Below, one piece after another: positions 11,718 to 22,100 of a DNA stretch of 64,000 nucleotides. Positions within the stretch are counted from its first letter, which is position 1. Each line of letters starts with the position of its first letter. Source of the stretch: Oscheius onirici (lineage: Eukaryota; Nematoda; Chromadorea; Rhabditida; Rhabditidae); assembly GCA_932521025.1 (NCBI GenBank), contig OW051468.1, forward strand, positions 3,348,064 through 3,412,063, given 5' to 3'. Below the pieces are notes generated by a model. That model was not told where the DNA came from, did no database searches, and saw only the letters and a program-made list of their open reading frames with translations. A program made the position numbers and the translations under genes.

Positions 11718-12665
11718 ATGGAACAGTACAAGGTCCCGACTCTTGCCAGTCAGTTTCTTTTCTCTTTCGTCGAAAAAAACAATTTAGTACCGATGGTTCT
11801 GCCTTCGAACTACTGTCTCCCGTCGGCTGCCGGAATTCCAACAACGAGCGTGGTCAACTTCAAAACTACAGAAGGAGTTCCAAAGACCGGATTCGGCAAC
11901 TACAACATGCCTCACGTGTCCATCCCGATCCTGCCTTCCGGCTACAATCAGGTCGTTTTGGCTCGCAAGCTTCGTCGTGAGAGGACCGTCTTCAGTCAGC
12001 AGCAGATCGATGTTCTCGAGGCTCTCTTCTCGCAGTCAAAGTATCTGGACTGCGAGTCGCGTCACCGGATCGCTCAGGAGATCAGGCTCGACAAGCGACG
12101 CGTCCAGGTTTGTTTCTTTCATTTTTCTCTGTCGGTTATATTGTGTCCTTGTCTGAATGTCTGGTAGATCTACTAGAGGTCATTTGCTCACTGTATCTGC
12201 TCGAGAGGTCATTTCTCTCTCGTCTTCCTAGTACCTGTTATGTCCAATGTCTGGTCCTTCCACCGATTTGTATACTTGTTTGTTCAAACAGCCCGATACT
12301 CTTGCTTCCGCGAAATTGCAGCTAACTTCCAGACGTGGTTCAAGAACCGCCGTGCTAAAAATCGTCAGCAGGAGAAATTTGAGAGAGAGATGGCAGAATT
12401 CAAGAGAAAGTTGATCGATCAGAGAGCCGAGAGTGCTCCTCCCACGAATTTCGTAACTGCCATTCCCAATAAACAAGTCACCGTCAAGATCGAACCAGCT
12501 GCTCCTGTCGAAGCTCCACAGCCGGAACCGACGATTCAATCACCCGATTCCATAATCCGGCAGGTCAGATCCGAGTACCAGTACACCGAGGACGCTCCGA
12601 CTCCGACCTTCGAGCCGTACCCGATGTCGACCTACTTCAAGACCAGTCCGGATCGCGGTTCCTAG
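11718..12665 (+). CDS. Otx/goosecoid-type (K50, paired-like) homeobox transcription factor
   Basis: Sequence-specific nuclear DNA-binding regulator. The homeodomain begins RKLRRERTVFSQQQIDVLEA and ends RRVQ/TWFKNRRAKNRQQ. Lysine at homeodomain position 50 (WFKNRR) is the mark of Otx, Gsc and Pitx types. The helix-1 run RRERT..QID(V)LEALF is closest to Otx. The intron falls between positions 46 and 47 (after RRVQ), the site common in paired-class genes; the next exon starts after AACTTCCAG with ACG TGG TTC AAG. Helix 2 is divergent (LDCESRHRIAQEI instead of the usual Otx PDIFMREEVA), so it is not a canonical Otx orthologue; nematode ceh-36/37/53-like genes are comparable. A Pro/Glu-rich tail follows to the stop at 12665. 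The start at 11718 is the first ATG of the homeobox frame; upstream exons from 11401 are likely. Confidence 0.85.
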
Positions 12666-12728
12666 CTCGGACAAGGACAGTTCTCCCAATCAACTTGGTC
12701 TTCAGGTTGATCTTTGCAATATGAATGG

Positions 12729-12734
12729 AATAAA
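12729..12734 (+). terminator. Poly(A) signal AATAAA of the homeobox gene
   Basis: AATAAA lies 64 bases after the stop codon at 12665. The interval to 13125 contains one weak plus-strand frame from ATG 12792 (MTFVPIPVSTAKKAEKKLSF); I could not join it convincingly to a second exon, so it is not called as a gene. Confidence 0.6.
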
Positions 12735-13125
12735 TTGTGTTTATAGATCATTCCTTTCGTTCTTTCAAACATTGTGCTTTCATAGTAGAGTGATGACCTT
12801 CGTTCCGATACCTGTGTCCACGGCGAAAAAAGCGGAAAAGAAACTCAGCTTTTTCAATCGTTTGTCTGCCCAAGTCTCTTTAACGACAGATGCCGTGCTC
12901 GTTAAAGTCTGCCGGTTTCCAAACGGTTAGGCAGATTCTGGCAAGAAACGACCTGCTGAGGAGGAAGATGTCGAGCCTTTTCAGCAGGTAGAAATTTTTT
13001 TTTTCAAGAAAATATAGCTCAATTGGTTACGTCATAGGTCTGAATAGAACATTACGAAAGACTAGTATTTACTCTGTTAAACGTGACAAAATGAGATCAA
13101 TATACACTGAATGTTACACGTAACT

Positions 13126-16100
13126 TCACTCGGGAACTGTTGACAGTAGCCATTTGGCCAGTTCCAGGGAAACTGGCAGAGAGCGCTGTTCGGCTATATT
13201 GGCCACGGCTTTGACGTTAGCTACGAGTTCTGCTGGGTCGAGAGACGGTGAATATTTGCCACTACAATCACAATATTTTGACAGGACGTCTCGGCGAATC
13301 TGAATACCAGCTCTAAGGTTACAAAGAAGACAAAAACGTACGGATTTGCACTTGGTACATGCGTGATCCTGCATCAGATAGCAGCCGATCATGGCGTTGA
13401 GTTTGTCGGCCACGGCCGTGTCCAGCACGTAACGATCGAGACTTTTGCGACAGCTCGTACAGGACTGACAGTTCGGATCGCCAAGGTCGAATTCAGAGGC
13501 GACACCACAAAAGGCACAGAAGATGTTCGAGACAAAGACAGTCGCCGTCTCTTCTGGTGCTTCTTGTCGATCCAAAATCCGCGACATGTTCTCCTGCAGC
13601 GAATCAGTGGCTATTTCGCATTCGCGGTCACAGCTCAAGACCTTGTGAATCTGGAAAAACAGAGAGTCAAATATACAGTTGTTATCTGTGAATGAATGTG
13701 TCGAGTAATTTTTTTGCAAATATGCCCCCGTCGGAAATTAGAGCGAAAGGATCAAATCGTATCAACGTCTTCTCTCAGTTTTCTAGCAGTTGTGCTAAAA
13801 AATCAGTATCACTACCTTTTTGGCCAAAAGAGCCGCGGCCTCTCGATTGCTGCCGGTTTGAAGCAGCCTGTCCAAGAAGCTGTAAATGCGCTGATTGATC
13901 TGGTTTGTGATGAAGTCCGAACGAAAGAGGGCGCTCGATTCCTCGTCAAATTGCTGAATTTTCTCTTTTAAAATAAATAACTCTAAACTACATTATTTTT
14001 CATCTCCTCGTTGAACAAAAAGACGTATCCCTTGACAATTTTGTGGAATTCCTCTTGGATTCCGGCCGTGGTCGGCAGTTCATCCGCTAGACGCCAACGA
14101 CTCTGAAATAAGTATTTTCAGGATCGTTTTTAGACAGGAACATACCCTCGGAACGCTCTTTCTCGTGGCGATCTGCTGTTCGTCTCCGAGATCGTCTATC
14201 ACAATTTCTATAGTCTCCAGGTCGAGAATACCTAAATTCCTTGGTTTTTCATAGAAAAGCGATTTTACCGGAAAAGTTCTGCTGCGAGAACCAGAAGAGA
14301 CAGCTGTAGACGTTTTTCTGTCGAATCGAGAGTGCCGAAAAGAGCGGGCTGTTTGAGAGCGAGAGAATAAGCATTTCTGTGAAGCTTCTAGCCGCTTCGG
14401 CCGTCTTTCGACCCGTATTCAGAACAATTTCGACAGACGATGCGTAGATAATCTTAATCATTTTTTAGCTAAATAAACAAAAAGGAGTAAACCTTTCCAC
14501 CCAGACGTTCAATTTCGGCACAGAGAAGCAAGACGAGCTTCTTTTCCAGCACCGCCACATTCCGCGTGATGGCCGGATCGAAGAGGAGAGAAGACGGCGA
14601 ATGAAGCCATCTGCTCAGAGCTAGGACTGTCTTTTCCGCATACTGATTTTTCTGGGTCGAAATCTGTCGTCCGACCTCCGCCAACGTCGCTCGGAGGATC
14701 TTCAGGACGGCATCGACGGAAGCTCCTTCGTCGTAGGCCGATATCGTGTTTCTGAAAGCAAAGTTTTTTTGGTAAACAAGAGGATAGTTTTGGGTGTGGC
14801 CAGACTTTGAAAAATAGGGAAATTGAAGTAAACCAAACTGTTTTTACCAGTCTTCTTCTTCAACACCTGGACAATTTTTGATAGAAAAAACTACCTCATT
14901 CCAAGCATGTTGTCTACGGGGAGAGCTACAGTCGAGTCGAAGGTGACAGTGTCATCTGCTCCCTCGGCTTCCAGAAGACGACTTCGTTGGACGAGAGCCG
15001 TGACAGCCACAGCTGCAATATCCAAACTGACACAGGCTTGGCCATGGAATCCGGGCCTATTGAGCAGAACAGTGTGATCTTTGATCAAAGGCTTCCAGTC
15101 GACAGAGAGGCGCAAATCGTCCAGTTCCTTGCCTCCGAGATCCGGTCGACTTAGGGGACTTGCCCAGAGGACATGGCCGCTCTGGAGCAGATTCCTGGCG
15201 TAGAGAAGATCCAATCCGAGTGACGTCGGGTCTTTTGGGATGTTTCCGATTGGAATTTTGAGCAGACGTGCCCATTTGGCGTGTTCCTCGAGGTAGGGGA
15301 AAGAGTTGAAAAAGTGCTTGATGACACGTCGTCCGACCAGACTCTGCCATTCGAGCTGATTCAGAAGCTGCGACGGTTCGGGTTTATGGAGACGGACGTG
15401 CGGAAATAGCGTCAAATTAGGCACAGATGCTGCCTAAAATGGATTTTTAGAGGAAAATAACAAAAAAAAAGAACCATATGGACAGGTTCCTCGTTCGTAA
15501 TCATAACCAGCAGCGTCGGTCGAGCAGTGGCCTCTCGGAATTCCCTCAGAGCTCTGGCCACTTCCTTTTCGCAGTCCTTATTCGAACCGAACTGCTTCAC
15601 CGTCCAGTCCATTTCCTCTCGAAGCGCCGATTTGAAAGTCGGAAGATCATCACTACAGTTAGTTTTTTGTTTGAAGAGGGTAAAACCACTAACATTTCTT
15701 CGTTGTAGACCGTCTTGTAGAGCTTGTTCATATTGGGCATGTTGTCGAGCGTTCCGCGATTGACGACAAAGTAGAAGCCCTTCTTCGTGGCCGGATCCAT
15801 CAGACACCAAATTCTACGTGGATTCGACGAGTCGGCCTGAAATTCGAATTTTTAATTGTTAAAATAATTTCTCCTAAAACAGGCTCAAATGTTACAGTAT
15901 TATGGCCTGTTCAATTTTGAAGACAACGATACCGTGACCATTTATTTCGAGAGCAAGTTACCACGCAAAAATTGAGACTCAAAATCAGTCAAGGATACGC
16001 ACTAATTTTGAATTCGTGTAAAAGGTGGTCATGAAGCGACTAACAAGTTCCTTTTTTAAATGAACATAAACAACCTGCTTTGATGCCAAACCGACCAGCG

Positions 16101-19100
16101 ATTATCCCAAAATTCAACCAGAGCTCATTCCGGATTTAGCTCTAAAAAGATTTACCTGTGTGTATTTGTAGAGGAAAATATTCCTGGTCGATTCGTCTCC
16201 GAGGTACTTTTGATGTCCGTCAACTTGTTTCAAGTGGTCCAAGAGATAAGTTCCTCCGGACGGCGGTACAATCGGCCGACAAAGGCATCCTAGATGAATC
16301 AGGGCTCGAAACCAGAGCGGCGTCTGCGTCTCGTAGATTCCTTCGACCTCTGCACTACAGAGCTCCGCATTAGCGATATCCAACAGTTTCTGGTACTGAG
16401 CCTCGTCTGACTTATATTCGTAAAGATGGTGTGACTGTCGCTGATGAGGAAGAGTCCGTCGAATGACGTCGCGACCCTCTTTCGGGACTCGCGAATTGAC
16501 GATAATCGACCGTTCGACGCGGAGAGAAACCTTGTTCATCTGACCCTCAGACGCTATCCAGAGATTGAAATATCCAGGGCTTCGAATATTTTCTTCGATC
16601 GACAGAATCTGCCAGGTTCTCTCGGCTTGTCTTCGCAGCGCACTACTGACCATCTGGGTTACATTCGACGCGCCTAAATTATTGTTTTTAACGCTTAAAA
16701 TGACAAAAATGCCTCGATCTCTCGCCCTCTCCTTTCTCTTCTTCAACAGCCAGCGACATTTCTGTTTCCGAAAGTCGTTCCAGGCATCGAAACCGTCAGT
16801 CTTCATCGACTTTTTTAGCGGCTCCGTTGGCTCATTTATTTGGCTCGGCTTGTTTGTATTCTTCGACTTTTTCGGCTCATTTTCCTTATTTTCTTCCGGA
16901 TCATCGGTAGCCGACGCTGGCCGCTTGCCGTGCTGATTCGTCTCCACTCCGGCCTGCGGACGAGCGACTTTCGAAAACATGTCCGTGATTTTTCGCTGGT
17001 AGATCGAGTCGTTTCTTAACTTTCTCTTATTTTTCACAAAAAAATAAAAAACCTGTTTTTGATTTTGTTTTCGAGCCAATCCGGATGAGCAATTCTGGGC
17101 ACGGGATTGCTGACTCCTTGGAGAGCAGCCGGAATAGAGATAATCTTCTGAATACAGTTGCCGAGTCGCTCCACGTAATAGTCCCAGTCTAGCAGCTGAA
17201 TTTTATAGTTTATGGCAAAACAACAACAAAAAACTAACATTTCTGATGTTGACATCTTCGCCAATACCCGCCTGTTTCGTCCATTTCCGCAAATAATGAA
17301 GACGAGACTTCGGATCGGCCTGGAAAATTGCCAGCGGGATGGTTCTTTCCGTCACCGGAGCGCCCATCGGATGCTTCGATATGACGAATTTGCAGGCCAA
17401 ACCGGCGTCCTAAATTGGCGTTTTTGGCATGAAAAGGAACTTACCTTGACCATGGAATCGCCGAGAAACTCGGCCAGTCGTTTAGCCGTCGTGATGCTCG
17501 TACTCTTCTGCGTACCGTAATCTTCCAGTTTCCGGCTCATACTGCGATTCTCCGAGATTAAGTCGAATAGTTCTCGATCGCCGAGATTGACTCCTTTCGA
17601 GAAGAGGACATCGAGCCAGTAGTCCGCGTCTCGGGCCACATGTTCGTAACACTAGAAAAGAGGAGACTTAGCAGGAAGCTGTGTTTAGTTATTCTGCTAC
17701 TTCTCAGGGTAACCAAACAACTTTTTCTGCCATCGCATGCAAATTGGATCCGCCAAGGTACTGCTTTTTCGCCGTGGGGAAGAAGAAGATCAAGTTGAGG
17801 GCGGAGAAAAAGACCTGTGGTGATTACGAACGGGATACTATAAATGAGATGAGAAGAGGGGGAGAGGGGAGCAGTTTCCTACCACTGTACAATGTTCCAT
17901 ATTCTTCCAGCTAAGGCTGTGAGTTTATTTTTTTTCCTTTTGAAAACTACTGATAGTTAGTCCCGCTAGCCAATGGTTTCATTTTATTCTCGCAAGAAAC
18001 CAGCTTCAAAATACTACGGCTTATTGTCCGAACCAACAATAAAAGAAGAATTTCAGGTGATCTACGCAGCCTACGTCATCCTCCTAGCCACTCCGACTCT
18101 CGCCTGCATTGGTGGAGGAGGCGGCTGCTGTCCCCAGCCTCCATGCCCTCAACCCTGCTGCGGAATGCTCGGATGTGGCTAATGTTTAAAGGAGTCTTCT
18201 CAGTAACTTATCAAAATGCGACAATAAACGCACTTCATCCAGTGTCTTTCCCTTGAGGAAAGTCTTGAAAACGGACGACTGGAAGTACTTGATGATGTTT
18301 AGTTCTCCTCGTCTCTTCACCTCGAATCCTTTCAGCTCGGCCAGCGAGCCGTCAATGTTGAAAACGGCGTATCTGAAGTATAGTTCAAATCCAGACAAAA
18401 AGACCAAGGTTACCTCTTCTTTAGCTTTTTTCCCTCTTCCTTCGAGGCCGGAAGAACCATACACTGATAGGGACCGTCCACTTCGAAAAAGATTGAATTT
18501 TCGGAGCTGATCGTATACGATCCGTCCTTTTCCAGCGTGTGGTATTGTTCGTTTGTAAAGGCCTGATTGACGAGCGCGTTGAGCATCGCGGCTGGATATG
18601 AGACGGTAATCTAAAGCTTGTTTTGCTTGAAAACTATACAAACAGCTTACATTCTTCCTTTTGTGATTCTGCAGCTGGAATGTGACATTTTCGGGAAAAC
18701 TAGCGGGAATCAAGCACCAGATTCCGTCAGTGTCCAGCTCGAGGGGTTTGCCAATCTGTTCGACGAGTTTCCGAGCTTCGGTGATGATTTTGGCGCCGGT
18801 ATGACAGACGATTCCGGCCATTTCCATTGAATACCAGCGACTTCCTTTGCGCATCACGTAGCCGTAGAACGAGTTCAAAATACACTTGTGTGCCAGTTGG
18901 AGCGACTCGTAAAGAACGACCATTCCTTGGCCGGATTTGATTGCCGCCACGTCGTCCTTCGAAACCTTGTCTAACGCGTTCTTAGCCTGTTTCAGCATCT
19001 CCTTGTAGTCGTATCTGAACAAAATGTTGGTTATTTTTGTTGTTGTTTTTTTTACGAACTTTCATGTTTCCAGTTCCAACAGATGCAGTAGTACAGATAA

Positions 19101-22100
19101 AAACTGCCTACCTTCTATCTCTGAATGCCCGAACAGTATCAACATAAAATGAGTTCTCCCGCTGACAAATCATCGTCTCGCGGACCTCGAGTCTGGTTAT
19201 GTGATTCTTGCCATAGACTCTCTTGCTGTAGTCTGTAATGTACGTTTTTTACTTAACAAGAGACAATAAAGTTACCTTGAATTCTCTTCTTCTCGATGGC
19301 GAGTCGTTCGTCTCTCGGCATCTGATGGAACGGCTTGTTCTCCTTGCCGAATCGTTCTCCCTCTAGCTGCTGCTTGATTTGCTGATCCTCGCCTCTCGTA
19401 GTCGGAGCCAGTTCACCTCGCCATTCCCACGGCATCGTTCGCTTACATTTCGCATCGGGAGCGTTATATGTGCACGACATGCACACTTCCTCGTTCACCA
19501 TGGCCGATGGCTAAATTTTTTTTTACATTTTATGCTAAAAATATAATTTACCTGTAGTCTATTGGTGAGGATAATGTTCGGATACATGGCTCCGACGTCC
19601 AGATGGTAAATTCGCGGATTTTCAAGTCGTGACGGGAATTTGAGCATATCTTCGAAGGAGTCTTGTAGCTCGGAACAGCGAACATCGAAATCGACCACTT
19701 GGTCCAGCGTGATCCCGTATTCCCGCTTAAGTTCTTTGGCTATTGTTTCCGGAGCCTCGTCGCGAAGCTGGGCGAGGGCTGTCGGCACTAGACGGAATCT
19801 AAAAAGAAACAGGTCTGTTTATGTCTGTTTAGTCGGTTTTCAGGACCATCCAATCTTTTAAAATTGCTCGCGTTTGGATCCATCGACTCAAAAATAGTGT
19901 ACGCAGTGTGGATACTCAGCCAAGCTTCTTTTTGCGCAGCTTGACTATCCAATGCTCAATCTTACAACCTTTATTCGCTTAAATCAAGTCTGTTTATCGA
20001 CTAGAGCGTTTTTAGACTTGAGTATCTAATGTTGTTATATTTCAACTGAAGAACTTGTTTCTTCCTAGAGACTGTAAAATTATAAAAGTTCTACCTGGCT
20101 GGAATATCAGCACGGAAAACACCGGCCTCCAATGCTTCCACATGGCCTCCGACGTAAGTTTCGCTCTCAATCCTAGAAACTATTTTATGATACGAAAAAA
20201 GCTTTACAGCAAACCTGTGTCCGTCCTTTGTCGTCTTGACATCTCCGTCTGTGATGTACTTGTTCGGAAAGATGATATTCTTCTCGAAGGCTTTCACCAT
20301 TAGCAGCGCTTCGCAAAGTGTGCCGGATCCTTTTCTAAGCACCTAAAACAATTTCTAGACTGAAAAAAAAAGATAAAATTACATCATCTGGTCCTAGGGG
20401 AATGATTGTGCAGAGGGCGAAGACGAATGGATGGACGTATTTCATATAGAGGTAGTAGGTAGCCACGGCGTCGGAGACGGAATAATTGGCCAGTGTCTGA
20501 GGCTCTTCTCGGGCCATTCGACACATTTCCTCCGGATCCACTTCTTCCGGATCGTAGCGCAGTTTGGCCTTACAGGCTGCTTTGAGATTCTGGCTTCCGA
20601 CGGGCAGATACGAGTCGCGTTTGACCCAGCAGAAGGCGTCCATATGGACGCAGTTCCTGCTTCTGTACTCTTCAGAGATTTTAGAGAAACCGAGCTCTTC
20701 CAGCATGTTCATTCCGCGAAACTTGGCGCGAGCTTCGACAAAGGGCCAATCGAAAAAGTCGCCGTTGTAGGTCACAATGATATTCGGCTGGACCTCCAGA
20801 ATGTGGTCGAAAAATCTGAAGAGGTTTTGTTTCACAATATGTGGGAAAAATACCTTCGGATAGTAGCTTCCTCGTCAGCCTCGTTCCAGACCGTGAATTC
20901 GCCTTTGAAGTCGTCTTTTGGCGTGTATTCGAAGCTCTCGATGTCGGCTGAGACTATCTCCCGATTGATTATGAGGAAACCGTGACCATCTACCTGAAAA
21001 GCTGTTACTCCTGGAAGCTCTAATGATGTCGTAGGAGGAGGAAAATTAGCCAAAATCTACCGCTTCTTTGGAAGTTAGTTTTTAGCATTATTTCTTACAC
21101 CTTTTTAGTTTAAACAAAACTGCTCCGGTAGATCTACCAATCCGAGAAATCTATAAGAAAACGCCGTAGTTAACATTAAACATATCAGTTTCTTTTGGTT
21201 CAGAAACTCTCTTACAAGGGAAGCCTGTCATCTTAAGGTGGAGTTTTGAAACGAGTATAGTGTCATTCGATAGCCCTTGGCAAGGGGATTCCGGGATATA
21301 CTTCCAAATATGCTTATGAGCAGACTGGTCCGAGTTATGGTCGTTTTAAAAAGTTTTTGTTTTTTAATTCTCTAGTTTTGATGGGTTTCCTCACGATTTA
21401 GAGAGTAAACCAATTTAAAAAATCAACTATTCCCTTGAACAATGGATTCAGAATGAAATTTTTATCTCTAGACTGGATTGAACAGTCCAAAATTTCATTC
21501 TGAATACCTTTCCACTGTTCAAGGGAATAGTTGAACCGATAGGACTTTGTGTTTTTTTTCGTTCGGAAAATCTCATGATCAAACGGTCACACCCTATATT
21601 TTTCGATTTTTCTCTTGGAAATAGTTTATTTTAGCTTATTATTAATTTTTAAGTTGGTTTACTTTCTAAAAAGTGAGGAAACCCATCAAAACTGTAGAGA
21701 ACTAAAAAAACAAAAGGAAGAATGGAAAACAGAATCGAACTCGTGACCAAAGTATCATGAGTCCAGACTGCACACCTGCAGGCCACGCTGCCATGTTTTC
21801 CAGGCTTGTTGAAAACCTGCGCTGCGGTCTGGACTGCCCCGCGGCAAGGTTGGACTTTGCGGCGGGCTAAAAAAATTCATTTCGCATTTTTTTCTGATTT
21901 TTTTTGTTTCCAAATATGTCCCCGATTAGATTTAGTTTTGTCATCAGAAAAATTGGAAGAAAATCGAAAACTGACAATAAATTTTTACCGAATTTCGTCA
22001 AAAAAACCGCATTTTCTTCTATTTTTGTCGTCAGTTTTCGATTTTCTTCCAATTTTTCTGATAACAAAACTAAATCTAATCGGGGGACGTATTTTGAAAC

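Noticed and set aside
12792-13000. Small plus-strand gene between the homeobox gene and POLE
   Set aside because: The frame ends quickly and no phase-consistent second exon could be supported; left as a note only.
20431-20985. 184-codon plus-strand frame
   Set aside because: Exact antisense of POLE exonuclease-domain exons.
21723-21801. Functional tRNA-Met
   Set aside because: The acceptor stem is perfect but the anticodon stem has at most two pairs; called tRNA-like instead.
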